NCBI GenBank assembly: GCA_006176705.1
Contig: QRFJ01000382.1
Coordinates: 186,001 to 250,000 of the forward strand
DNA from: Cocos nucifera
Lineage: Eukaryota; Streptophyta; Magnoliopsida; Arecales; Arecaceae
Length of the DNA: 64,000 bases
Direction of reading: 5' to 3'
Position numbers and translations under genes: made by a program. Numbering within the stretch: position 1 is the first letter of the stretch; the number at the start of each line of letters is the position of its first letter. Below, piece by piece: positions 11,791 to 23,137 of this stretch. The notes beneath the pieces are model-generated. The model was not told where the DNA came from. It made no database searches and was given only the letters and a program-made list of their open reading frames with translations.

Positions 11791-12049
11791 CAAAATAGGA
11801 TAGCATGGGACAGCTCTAGGATACAGATGATTTGCCCTCAACATCAACCTTGGATCATATTTAGTTTGAGGTGAAGTTAGGCGGGCATGGTGATACACCT
11901 GTGGAGGACCAATATGGAGAGCGATTTATCCTGAGGGAAGTGCAGAGGCAGCCACAAGTAGCAGACTTGTAGGATACTACAAGAGGAGTTACACTACATA
12001 AGTCGAAGCGCACTATTTACAAACCGATGCGATATGGCATTGATGAGAC

Positions 12050-13661
12050 TATCTGTTATGCTTTCATCACTACCAATGGAGATCCAGAGAGCTTTGAGGA
12101 GGCTATGGAGAGTTTGATAAAAAATCATGGATGTAGGCTATGATGAAGGAGATGGTGTCTTTTAAGAAGAATCGGACATGGCAGTTGGTGGATCTACTAG
12201 ATGATGCTCGACCCATTAGCCCCAAATAAATTTTCACCAGAATAGAGGCACCTTCAGAGCAAGGTGGAGTGAGGTACAAGGCTAGGTTGGTAGCCAAAGG
12301 ATACTCATAGAGAGAAGAAATTGATTACTCAAAAGTCTTTTCTCTAGTTGTCAGACATACGTCCATTAGGATGTTATTAAGCATAGTTGCTGCTCATGAC
12401 TTGGAGCCAGAGAAAATAGATGTTTAAGACAACATTTCTCCATAAGGATTTGGAGGAGAATATATATATGAAGTAGCCATAGGGCTTCAAGGAGCCTGGA
12501 TTAGAGGGAGAGGTCTGTTTACTGAAGAAATCACTGTAGGATTGAAGCAGTCTCCTAGACAGTGCTACAAGCGGTTTGACACTTATGTGAGAAGTATTGG
12601 ACTTTCTAGGTGCGATCATGGCCTATGTATATATATGAGATTTCTGGAAAATGTATCTTGGTTATACTTACTCTTATATGTAGATAACATGCTAATAGCA
12701 TGCAAGAGTAAGGAAGTAGTGCAGGAGTTGAAGGAAGCTTTATCTCAAAAATTTAAGATGAAAGACTTGGGGCCTACAAAGAAGATCCTAGGTATGAAAA
12801 TTGTCAGAGACAGAACTAAGAGGCTGCTACATCTATCTCTAGGAGGATGCATCAAGAAGATCTTAGAAAGGTTTAGTATGAAGGATGCTAAACCGGCAGA
12901 GCTGCCACTTGTCGGGCATGTTAGACACTCTAAGATCAGGTCACCATAGACTGAGATGAAGGTTCAGGAGATGGAAAAGATTCTGTATACTTCTAGTATG
13001 GGAAGTATTATGTACTTTATAGTATGTTGTAGGCCAGATTTAGCTCATGCAGTGAGTCAGATGAGCAGGTTTATGGCTCAGCCTCGTAAGGAGCACTAGA
13101 GAGCACTGAAGGATATCTTTAGATACTTGGCAGGTTAGGTTAGGATTGGCATCTACTATGGTTAGCAGAAAGGTACTGAGGAACATCCTAATATATCCAA
13201 GAAGGCTCGAGGGCTAATAGAGGGGTTTATGGATGCAGATTTTGATGGAGATATGGACACTCGGCGTTCGACTATAGGTTTTGTATTTAGCTTGTATGGA
13301 GGTTCAGTCTCATGGAGATCATGCTTGCAACCAATTATAGCCTTGTCCACTACTGAAGTGTAGTATATTGGTATCATGGAGATAGTGAAGAAAGCTCTAT
13401 GGTTGGAGGGATTCTCACAGGATATGGTCAAGATGCATTATGACAGCTAGAGTGCTTTATTACTCAAACAGAACTCTGTGTATCATGCAAGGACCAAGCA
13501 CATTGATATCAGATACCATAGGATTAGAGAGCTAGTGGAGGATGGTGAAGTGGAGCTGATAAAGGTTCATATCAAAGAGAATCCAACCAATGTGCTCATA
13601 AAGGTACTTCCATGGAATAGCTTTTATAATTACATGTTATTGATGGGGCTGATGGATATAG
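12050..13661 (+). pseudogene. Element A reverse transcriptase and RNase H
   Basis: RT blocks run from about 12090 (an NGDPESFEEAM-like start) to 12950. The catalytic box reads LLLYVDNMLIACKS, so YVDD has become YVDN. The RNase H domain at about 13220-13640 shows DGDMDTRRSTIGFVFS, a TTEV-stop-YIG where TTEAEYI is expected, DS-stop-SALL, and the tail TKHIDIRYHRIRELVEDGEV. The frame stops being A sequence at 13661, where element C is inserted. It stays open across the removed insertion into 33096 onward, which confirms the junction. Confidence 0.85.
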
Positions 13662-14049
13662 TGTTAGATGTGTGTGCCCTAGAAGCTAGAATTGGCTGAC
13701 ACTTGTAATACACTTCAAGGGGCAAAATTATAATTTTGACTATAAATAATAAAATGGGTTATTTTTTATCATAAATGTATATTTAGTATTTGTGATACAT
13801 CCCTTGAGTTAATGATAATGATAATTCTTATTTTCAAGAGTTGAAAATTTAAGACAAGAATTTTCATTATTAACTTATAAAATGCTCTCGATCGTAGGAT
13901 CATCATGAGGATGGTGATTGATTCGAAAGATTGATATATAATTGCTTCTTTATAGTAGATGAGTCTTGAGTCTAAAGTGTAGAGATATCGAAGTGAGAGT
14001 ACAGATACTCGTTAGAGAATGAGAGAACTGAGCGTGACCACCTCGAGCA
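13662..14049 (+). repeat. Element C 5' LTR, first part
   Basis: The first 388 bases of the LTR match 30823-31211 of the C 3' LTR. The sequence breaks at CTCGAGCA, where B inserted, and continues at 23138. Confidence 0.9.
14045..14049. repeat. Target site duplication of element B, left copy (GAGCA)
   Basis: GAGCA here and GAGCA at 23133-23137 flank element B exactly. The unbroken LTR of C at 31205-31220 has this pentamer once (CTCGAGCAGTCATAAG), so one copy was created by the insertion. Confidence 0.95.
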
Positions 14050-16331
14050 TGAAGGGAAATCCTAATTTTTCGGTCCAGGTTCGTTCAAATCTGATTAGAT
14101 TAAGAGATATATTTCAAAATTTTTTCTTTGATCTGTATCAGATCTGGGATATTTCAGATCTAATTCTTATTATTTTAATAAATAAAATAAATAAAGATAA
14201 ATTAAATCAAATTTAATTTACCTAATTTGGGTAATCCTATTACCCTGTTGATGATCCTGTATGCAGCGGAAGGTTTTGGATCTAGCCACGCAAGCGCCTG
14301 GCCTCTATCGGTATTCACTCAGGCTGGATCTGGAGATCCTCTTCTTCTCTTTCACATCTCCAAAAATAAGATCCGGATCTAATCTGAAGGATCTTCAAAA
14401 CTCCTTTTGAAGATCAGCAGTCGTCCTTTGCAGCAGCGCAGCCTTCTTGCTTTTGATCGCCTTTCTTTGATCTGGATCTTACCAACCAAAGTCCAAAACC
14501 CTTTTGGATGTGGAGAGGAGAAGGAGAAGGAGGTTTGGCATGGAGGAAGAGGGGAGAGGCAGCCTTAGGCGTGGGAATTATGATTCTCAATCATATCATG
14601 TTTTAATCTGAGTTGGGCACAGGGTCTTATTTATAGACTAACTGTGATCCAACTCCTCTTCTTCCCAACCAATCACAATCCTTTGTGAAATCAGATCTAA
14701 ATCTGATTGGTGGGAATAGAGTCCCCTGGATTCCTCCTTAAAGGGCGCCTAAGACCAGTCAAACTGGATTCTTAGAAGAACTCTAATTGGAATCCAAAAG
14801 GGAGGTGGAGTCCTTGTCCAACAAGGACTCCTAGGCGCCTCCAACTTGGGCGCACGCCTAGGGTGGCGTGTGCCCTCCTCCTTGCCAGGTTCTAGTAGGG
14901 GGACAGGCCCCCACCAGCTCTCCAATAGGTGCATGACATGTGGTCAAAAGTCAAAGTATCAATGGTCAATGTTTGACCAGTCAAAGGTAGACTTTTGACC
15001 AAAGTCAAAGAACAAGAAATGGCAGGTGATCCAAAAATGGCAGGTAATGTCTTACAAAATAAGACAACCTTTTCTGACTTGGACAACCTCCAGTCAGACC
15101 ATATGAAGGCCTCTGATTGAGCACAAACTCCTTTGGCTCAGACAGGACAACTTATTTATGATAGTAAAAGAAGAACGTTAGGTTCAATCGAGTGCTAGCA
15201 CGATTTCCTTGAACCTAATTGAATCTCATTCAGATCAATTGAACTAGATCAGTTCAATTGATGATCACCAGATTCAAACCCTTGTTTGTGTGACCCAGTT
15301 AGGTTCAGTTCTGTATGGTAATGGGATATGTCATGATCTCTATCATCGACATCATCGAAACTCCTTTCGATGGATCAGAACTCTTCTGATTCGAACAGCT
15401 AGAATGATCGATCATCTAAATCATTCTAATTGCTCCCAAAATCCACCAGTGACACCTAGCAGTATATGGTGGCAACCCATCAGAGCTGAATGCGAACCTC
15501 TTGGTGCAGCTACCTGTGTGATTCAGTTCTTCTATCTTGAGCCCCGATCAGATTAGGGTTAAGGTGAACTCGTCAAACCCTAGTCTCTGTCATATGATGT
15601 AATCATTCGATTCGAGTCCAATGTGAAAATCTAAATAGAAACTCTTTCTATTATTTCACTCTGCCATGGCCATGGGCTTCTGGACTTGATTCTCATGATT
15701 ATCATAGGGCTGCTCCTCTACCACCGAGGTAGATAGATTCCATCTTGATGCCATCCAGTTCCTACAATGAACATGCTATAGCCAACATACACCTCAGGGT
15801 TCCATATGGCTAGGAGATGAGTAATGGTGTAGTCAAACTATAACACCCTCAAGGTGAACTGTCGATGCACCTCAGGTCAAAGAACCAGACACACTACTGC
15901 AGCATCGAGTCAGTCATTGACGAGAAGGTAGACTCCCTAATGACTACTCGAGGTGGTCACGCTCAGTGCCCTCGTTCTCTAACGAGTACCTGTACTCTCG
16001 CTCCGATGTCTCCACACCGTAGACTCAAGACTCATCTACTAAAGAGAAGCAATTGTACACCAACCTTCCGGATCAATCACCATCCTCGTGATGATCCTAT
16101 GGTCAGGAGCAATTTATGAGTTAATAATGATTATTCATGTCTTAAATTTTCAACTCTTGAAAATATGAATTATCATTACCATTAACTCAAAGGATGTATC
16201 ACAGACACTAAATACACATATGTGATAGAAAATAACCCATTTATTGATTTTAGTCAAAATTACAATTTTGCCCCTAGAAGTGTATTACAAGTGTCAGCCA
16301 ATTCTGGCTTCTAGGGCACATATATCTAACA
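14050..16331 (-). repeat. Element B 3' LTR, full length 2282 bp
   Basis: On the minus strand it opens TGTTAGATATATGTGCCC at 16331 and closes TTCA at 14050. It aligns with the LTRs of C and D. It is the intact reference for the deleted 5' LTR of the same element at 22158-23132. Confidence 0.93.
14628..14635 (-). promoter_or_regulatory. TATA box in element B 3' LTR
   Basis: Minus-strand TATAAATA lies in the same place as TATAAAAA in the two C LTRs (24457-24464 and 32534-32541). It lies inside the block that is missing from B's own 5' LTR. Confidence 0.65.
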
Positions 16332-16345
16332 ATCTCCCACTTATC
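16332..16345 (-). other. Polypurine tract of element B
   Basis: The minus strand reads GATAAGTGGGAGAT immediately before the 3' LTR start. This is the standard copia PPT priming plus-strand DNA synthesis. Confidence 0.85.
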
Positions 16346-17950
16346 CTAAAGCCAATTGGCTACAAGTCTAAGTCCCATCTTCTCAAGGTGGGCTTCGATC
16401 TTCTGCTGGCCCAACGGCTTTGTAAGTGGGTCTGCCACATTATTTGTGGAGTCGACTCTCTTGACCTCGACGTAACCCTTCTCGAGGTAATCGTGGATGA
16501 GGTGGTATCACCGCTCAATATGCTTGGATTTCTGGTGAGACCTCGGCTCCTTAGCAAGGGCTATGGCGCCATTGTTGTCGCAGTATAGAGGAATGGCATC
16601 TGATGGCATTACTCCAATTTCTGCAGCAAACTTCTTGTACCAGAATGCTTCCTTCGCAGCCTCTGATGCAGCGATATATTCTGCTTCCATGGTGGAATCT
16701 GCTATCACGGTTTGCTTGGAACTCTTCCAGCTGACAGCACCACCATTGCACACAAACAGACTCCCAGATGTCGACTTTCGATCATCTATATCAGACATGA
16801 AATCTGAGTCTGTGTATCCCTGGACTTGGAGTTCTCCATTACCAAAGACCAACATTATATCCTTAGTTCTTCTCAAGTACTTAAGGATACATTTCACAGA
16901 AGTCCAGTGTTCTTCACCTGGATTTGACTGATATCTGCTTGTGACACTCACAGCATGGGCTATATCAGGTCGTGTACATAGCATGGCATACATGAGGCTC
17001 CCTATTGCAGAAGCATAAGGGATCTTGCTCATGCGTTCTATTTCCTCAGGTGTGCTAGGGCACATCTTCTTGGAAAGATGAATACCATGTCTGAAGGGTA
17101 TTAATCCCCTCTTAGAGTTTTCCATACTAAACCTCTTTAGTACTTTCTCTATGTACATCTTCTGTGAAAGTCCTAGCATCCTATTCGGTCTATCCCTATA
17201 GACCTTAATTCCTAGAATAAAGGATGCTTCACCTAGGTCTTTCATGGAGAATTCCTTGGACAACCATATTTTGACTATCGTCAACATGGGAATATCATTC
17301 CCAATAAGGAGGATGTCATCCACGTACAATACGAGGAAGACAACAGCGCTCCCACTGACCTTTTTGAAAACACATGGTTCCTCTTCATTTTTGATGAAAC
17401 CAAACTTTTTGATCACATCATTGAAACGAGTGTTCCAGCTCCGAGATGCTTGCTTAAGTCCATATATGGACCTTTGCAGCTTGCAAACCTTGTGATCAGT
17501 ATCACTGGATGTGAAACCTAGCGGCTGTTCCATATAGATATCTTCCTCAAGATATCCATTTAGGAATGCCGTTTTCACATCCATTTGCCATATTTCATAA
17601 TCGAAATAGGCTGCAATGGCAAGCAATGTGCGGATGGATTTTAGCATAGCCACTGGGGAAAAGGTATCCTGATAGTCAATGCCTTCGCATTGACTATAAC
17701 CTTTTGCCACTAGTCTAGCCTTGAATGTCTCCACATTCCCATCTGCACCAATCTTTCTCTTGAAGATCCATTTACATCCAATAGGTACTATACCTTCTGG
17801 TGGATCTACCAAGGTCCAGACTTGGTTTGAGTGCATCGAGTCAATTTCTGACTGCATTGCCTCTAGCCATTTCTCGGAGTCGATATCTGATATCGCCTCG
17901 TTGTAGGTTTTGGGATCATCACCATGAGCACCATTACCTACGAGGAACAT
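16346..17950 (-). pseudogene. Element B reverse transcriptase-RNase H
   Basis: One open frame of 480 codons (17950-16508) covers the whole RT and most of RNase H. RT starts with the EKWLEAMQSEIDSM and WTLVDPPEG blocks. It contains WQMDVKTAFLNG (first catalytic Asp) and LYVDDILLIGN (the YVDD box). RNase H shows YTDSDF, DRKSTSGSLF and EAEYIAASEAAKEAFW, then YCDNNGAIALA. The frame closes at a TGA after SKHIER, where relatives have Arg, consistent with CGA to TGA. Recognisable coding continues past the stop (LTKPLGQQKIEAHL) to about 16350. The domain itself looks capable of folding. It is called a pseudogene because the rest of the polyprotein is broken. Confidence 0.92.
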
Positions 17951-18900
17951 TTTCCTCTACTTCCTCTGAAATAATACCTAAGTATCTCTTCAGGGGGATG
18001 GAAAACTCTTTTCGATCTACGAGGTGGAGGAGGTAGTGTTCTTATTGGCTCAAACCTGATTTGGTTCCAATTGGTCCTTAGCTCGTTCCACTTGTGAGAC
18101 TTTCTCATCAAGCTTGATCTATTTTCCAATGCCGCTATCTTGAATAAACTATTTTTCAAGAAAGATGGCATGTCGACTCACAATCACATTGTGGTCTTCT
18201 GGAATGTAGAAATAGTATCCTAATGACTCTTTAGGATATCCTATGAATCGAGCTCTGAAGGACCTAAACTCTAACTTGTCCGCTTGTTGTCTTTTGACGT
18301 GAGCTGGACAACCCCAAATTCTGAGATGACTCAGACTTGGTTTCTTACCGTGCCATATCTCATACGGTGTGGTAGGAACGGTTTTAGAGGAAACCCTATT
18401 CAGTAGATAAATTGAAGTTAACAATGAGTGTCCCCAAAGAAAATCAGGGAGGTCTGTGAAGCTCATCATGGATCGAACCATATCCAATAGAGTCCGATTT
18501 CTCCATTCTGAAACCCCGTTGAGTTGAGGTGTTCCTGGTGGAGTCCATTGAGAGACTATGCCATTTTCCTTTAGATAGTCTAGGAATTCCCGGCTAAGGT
18601 ATTCACCTCCTCGATCTGATCGAAGAACCTTAATGGGTTTTTCCTAGTTTGTTTTTCTACTTCATGTCTGAATTCTTTGAACTTTTCAAAAGCTTCAGAC
18701 TTGTGTCTCATAAGATACACATACCCATACCTAGACAGATCATCGGTAAAGGTAATGAAGTAGACAAAATTGCCTCTAGCCGGCACATCAAATGGGCCGC
18801 ACACATCAGTATGTACTAGGGCAAGGAGATCTGTGGCCCTTTCCCCATGTCCTAACAAAAGGGAGTTTAGTCATTTTGCCCTTGAAGACAAGATTCACAA
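17940..18900 (-). pseudogene. Element B integrase
   Basis: The order from 18900 downward is a zinc-binding remnant, the catalytic core with LVHTDVCGPFDV (first Asp) and DDLSRYGYVYLMRHKSEAF, and then a frameshift near 18640 that destroys the block with the second Asp. The frame recovers at 18487-18149 with MDMVRSMMSF, TPYEIWHGKKPS and GYPKESLGYYFY, the usual C-terminal half. A further shift near 18150 precedes the link to RT. The DDLSRYGY-type core supports the Angela assignment. Confidence 0.85.
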
Positions 18901-19740
18901 GTTGGATATGACTCGGAAAGTCAATGGACTCAATAGCCCATTTTTCTCCAATTTGTTGATCCTATCTTCTGCTATATGACCTAATCTCAGGTGCCATAGA
19001 TATCTATCGTTTGGACTATCCCTAGGTCGTTTGGCATTCACGTTTTGCTCGATAGTTAAAATAGGTACATCAATATGTAGCTGATAAAGACCATTAATAA
19101 GGAAACCATTTGCAATTTTATTTCTTTCATAAAGAATGTTACAATGGTCCTTAAAGAAGGTGATCACATAACCTTCTTGTGCTAAGCATGAAACAGAAAT
19201 CAAATTCCTGCTAGCTGCAGGCACAAAATAACAGTCTTTCAAAACTAAGTCTAAACCAGATGGTAATCGAAGAGGGTATGTTCCCACGGCTACTGCAGCA
19301 ACTCTTGCTCCATTACCGACACGTAGGATCATGTCTCCATCCCTCAGCCTCCTGCTATCCTCAAGACCCTGCATAGAAGTGCACAGATGAGCACTAGAAC
19401 CAGAGTCAAGCACCCAACTGGATGCAGAAGAAACCGTAAGGTTAGACTCAATAACGAGCATACCTCCAGAAGGACCTTCCTTCTTGTTCTTCAGGGTGGC
19501 CAGGTAAGTAGGGCAGTTCCGCTTCCAATGGCCGTCGCTGTTGCAATGGAAATACTTTCCTTTGACATCGGCCTTCTTCTTCGGCTCTGCCTTCTTCTTC
19601 TTTGATCCTTCCACCTTTTGCTTTTTCACAGACTTCTTTTTCTTTCCATAAGACTTTCTTTTGGAAGAAGTCCATTCCATAGCAAGAACTGAGCCTTTAG
19701 AACCTTTCATAGAAAGCTCAGCGGTAACCAGCATATTCAT
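18895..19740 (-). pseudogene. Element B gag C-terminus, protease and GAG_pre-integrase
   Basis: This 281-codon open frame holds a Lys-rich basic stretch, then KYFHCNSDGHWKRNC, a CCHC knuckle whose first Cys is Tyr. The protease follows with SWVLDSGSSAHLCTS, an intact DSG active site. GAG_pre-integrase comes next with YLWHLRLGHIAEDRINKL. The frame shifts near 18895 just before the integrase. Codon 1 here is not the true start: gag begins about 560 bases upstream. Confidence 0.9.
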
Positions 19741-20301
19741 TAACTTCGGCCAAGGAATTTTGAAGTTTATGCATGTGGTAATTCATGATGAATTGCCCAT
19801 ATGCATCAGTCAAGGATTGCAGAATGAATATCGTTCTGCAGGTCCAAGTCCAACTTCACACCGAGCTTCTCAAGCTCTTCCATGTCCTTGATCATTGTCA
19901 GACAGTGATCTTGGACTGACTGCCCATCATGCATCTTAGCCTTAAAAAGTCATTTCGTGACTTGATATTTGGCTGTGCGACTCTGTTCACCAAACATCTC
20001 CTGCAGGTGAGCCAACATTTGGCGAGCAGTCCCGATATCCTCATGTTGGCGCTGGAGCTCATCAGACATCGAGCCCAACATGTAATATCTGGCCTTATTA
20101 TCTTCGTCTATCCATTTTTTCCAGAGATGCTCTCTGTTCAATAGATGGACGGGCTGGTAATGTGGGAGGGTCCTGGTCCAAAACATGGGTTAACTTCTCA
20201 AAACCCAAAATAATTTTGTAGTTCCTGAGCCAATCTTTATAATTGGGTCCGGTCAGTCTATGTGTGTCCAGGATACGTGCCAATGGGTTGGACGCAGATA
20301 T
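19741..20301 (-). pseudogene. Element B gag N-terminal part, start codon lost
   Basis: The gag opening SASNPLARILDTHRLTG is clear, but the codon aligned with the gag ATG of C (26902) and D (39687) is ATA at 20301-20299. The UBN2-type gag core follows with DEDNKARYYMLGSMSDELQ and MLAHLQEMFGEQSRTAKYQV, in another frame after a shift near 20110-20180. Further stops occur between 19950 and 19741. The product would be the capsid-like protein. Confidence 0.88.
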
Positions 20302-22143
20302 TTTCTTGTAGAGAGTCAAAGATTCTAGTTAGATACTTGTAATTTTGACTTGACCAATTTATTTAGGGATTTTATTTTTAAACAAATTAGCTTCCACTAT
20401 TTTCTTGGATCCCTACACTCCCTCTGTAGAGATGCAAAAATCTCCACGATTAATGATTTCTAGTGGGTGGTGCGGTCTCACCAACTGACTCATCACCTCA
20501 CCTAACAGTTATTGGTGATGGGTTAGCCAATGAGTGAACAACTCTTGTTCAATGATTCTCTAATCATGGTGCACCCAAACTTGATCTCTAATTCATGAAT
20601 CTCACCGTATCCGGAATATTGATCCACTCCTTAGTTAAGTCAGACCCACCATTTGCATAGACTGGGTTCCTAATTGAGTCTCTCACCGTATTCGGAATAT
20701 TGAGCCCAACTCATCCTCCAGCCCATAGCATCCAATGCCTAATAGACATGGTTGCATCTTCCCGGTGCAACTGAGCCACTGTATCCAGTCGAGAACAATC
20801 AACCCGGGAAGGGCCCGCACATCTACAATGGTGGAAGACCTCAGACTTAATCTTTTCTTAGGGAGAAATTGATTCAGGTCTCATTAAACTAGACTTGGCT
20901 TAGTCATAACAATTATGACTAACCTAGTGGCATGGGTTAGCTCGGATTATTGACCACCTCAGATCAGAACTGTGTCAACAGATATGGCCAGGTAAGTGAG
21001 ATCGGTGGAAGGAATATGCCATTAACTCATACAAGAACGCATTCAGGTCGAGTAGCTTCCAATTAAAAACCAGTCGGTCGTATGTGCCAAACTTACCTTA
21101 GACACCAAATTGTTGAGTCAGAACCAATTGGGTTAGCCTACAATCCAGACTCTAACCTCTGAGCCTAATTAGGTCTTGCTTGATCGTGACTCGATCTTGA
21201 CCCAGACTTAATCCTATTAGGCTGGTCAATTTAAGCATTGTTGATCCCATCTAACCAACTCTTGATTCGGTTTGATCAACCGCTTAGACCTAATTGAGCT
21301 ACCCAAGCCCAAACCCAGTATTATGAATATGTCTTAGATCTAAAATTCTCAAATTAGATCTAATTAATATTTCATAAACTTAATTCTTAATTAAGTAGGG
21401 TTCATAAACAAAATATGCACAATAAATCCTAGGGTTTCAGGATCTAGGGTTTTGCAGAAAGTAAGTTTTGATTTTCTGATTAAGGACGAACACACAGCAC
21501 CCCTACATATCATAAGAACACCCCATCGAATAGGAAGAGAGGGCCTTTAAACCCTTCTTCATTCTTATGATCGGACGGTCAAGAGGAATGCCTTAATCAG
21601 GAACATTCAATACTACAAAATAATATCAGATCTATATCATATATCTCATATACAAAGTAGATCTAATCATGGTATATTTTGCATACATCTCATGTATCGA
21701 ATCATGCATATTTTTAGATTTAAATTATCTCATAATAATCTAAAAATTATATTTAAATTGATCTTAATCAAAATAAACCCTAATCTAGACAACTATGTAG
21801 AACTATTCTACAACTAGTCTAGACATCCATCAATCACATCTCATATGATTAAATAATTTTATTTGCTATTTTTTAGATGTTATTATAACCATTATATATA
21901 TCAAAAAATAGTAAATAAATAGATCTAAAATATGGGTTAATCAAATTGAAAACATGCAAGACTATTCTATAGAACTATTCTATTCTAGAACTAGTCATGC
22001 ATATCTTCTAATCTTAGATGCTAATCATTTAATTTTAATTTTTTCTGATTTTAGATCTAATCACATCTCATGTGACATCTGAAATCAATTATTTTCTAAT
22101 TAAAATAAATTTAAAATTAGATCTAAACATTTTTAGAACCATA
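20302..22143 (-). other. Element B untranslated leader
   Basis: About 1.85 kb between PBS and gag without coding potential. It is collinear with the C leader (25037-26901), and its gag-proximal part with the shortened D leader (38535-39686). The same spaced phrases occur in all three, for example TGGTGAGACC-type blocks near the gag end. Confidence 0.85.
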
Positions 22144-22155
22144 GCTCTGATACCA
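22144..22155 (-). other. Primer-binding site of element B
   Basis: The minus strand reads TGGTATCAGAGC, a perfect match to the initiator Met tRNA complement, two bases after the 5' LTR end. Confidence 0.95.
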
Positions 22156-22157
22156 GT

Positions 22158-23132
22158 TGAAGGAAAATCTTGATTTTTCGGTCCAGGTTCGTTCAGATTT
22201 GATCAGATCAAGAGATATATTTTAAAATTTTTCTCTTTAATCTATATTAGATCTAGAATGTTTTAGATCTAATTCTTATTATTTTAATAAATAAAATAAA
22301 TAAGGATAAATTAAATCAAATTTAATTTACCTGATTTGGGTAATCCTATTACCCTATTGATGATCCTATATGCAGCGGAAGGTTCTGGATCTAGCCACGC
22401 AAACGCCTGGCCTCTACCAGTATCCACTCGGGCTGGATCTAGAGATCCTCTTCTTCTCTATCACATCTTCAAAAATCAGATCTGGATCTGATCTGGAGGA
22501 TCTTCAAAACTCCTTTTGAAGATCAGCAGTCGTCCTTTGCAGCAGCGCAGCCTTCTTGCTTTTGATCGCCTTTCTTTGATCTGGATCGCACCAGCCAAAG
22601 TCCATATGGCTAGGAGATCGAGTAATGGTGTAGTCAAACTATAACACTCTCAAGGTGAATTGCCGATGCACCTCAGGTCAAAGAACCAGACACACTACTG
22701 CAGTATCGAGTCAGTCATTGACGAGAAGGTAGACTCCCTAATGACTACTCGAGGTGGTCACGCTCAGTGCCCTCATTCTCTAACGAGTACCTATACTCTC
22801 GCTCTGGTATCTCCACATTGTAGACTCAAGACTCATCTACTAAAGAGAAGCGATTGTACACCAATCTTTCGGTTCAATCACCATCCTCGTGATGATCCTA
22901 TGGTCAGGAGCAATTTATGAGTTAATAATGATTATTCATGTCTTAAATTTTCAACTCTTGAAAATATGAATTATCATTGCCATTAACTCAAAGGATGTAT
23001 CACAGACACTAAATACACATATATAATAGAAAATAACTCATTTATTAATTTTAGTCAAAATTATAATTTTGCCCCTAGAAGTGTATTACAAGTGTCAGCC
23101 AATTCTAGCTTCTCGGGCATATATATCTAATA
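22158..23132 (-). repeat. Element B 5' LTR with 1.3 kb internal deletion
   Basis: It aligns with the 3' LTR (14050-16331) except that the block corresponding to 14496-15804 is absent. The junction is at TCCA, 22601-22604, a tetramer present at both ends of the missing block (14492-14495 and 15801-15804). The missing block contains the TATA box, so this LTR cannot act as the normal promoter of B. The outer end reads TATTAGAT in place of TGTTAGAT. Confidence 0.92.
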
Positions 23133-23137
23133 GAGCA
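23133..23137. repeat. Target site duplication of element B, right copy (GAGCA)
   Basis: Identical to 14045-14049. The C 5' LTR resumes immediately after it. Confidence 0.95.

Larger units (their letters stand above)
14050..23132 (-). mobile_element. Element B: Angela-like copia, minus strand
   Basis: B is complete in outline and reads right to left: 5' LTR 23132-22158 (internally deleted), PBS 22155-22144, leader to 20302, gag-pol to about 16340, PPT, and 3' LTR 16331-14050. The flanking duplication is GAGCA. It belongs to the same family as C and D but is the best preserved, with a 480-codon RT-RNase H frame. The gag start codon has changed to ATA and frameshifts lie in gag and integrase, so it cannot move on its own. 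Confidence 0.95.

Noticed and set aside
15865..16119. 84-codon frame repeated at 22660-22920 and 43869-44123 as a conserved small gene
   Set aside because: The repetition is explained by its location inside the LTRs of one family; it is broken or altered in other LTR copies and has no start or domain evidence.
16563..16931. 122-codon plus-strand frame within element B
   Set aside because: It is the opposite-strand shadow of the RT-RNase H frame, whose motifs are unmistakable on the minus strand.
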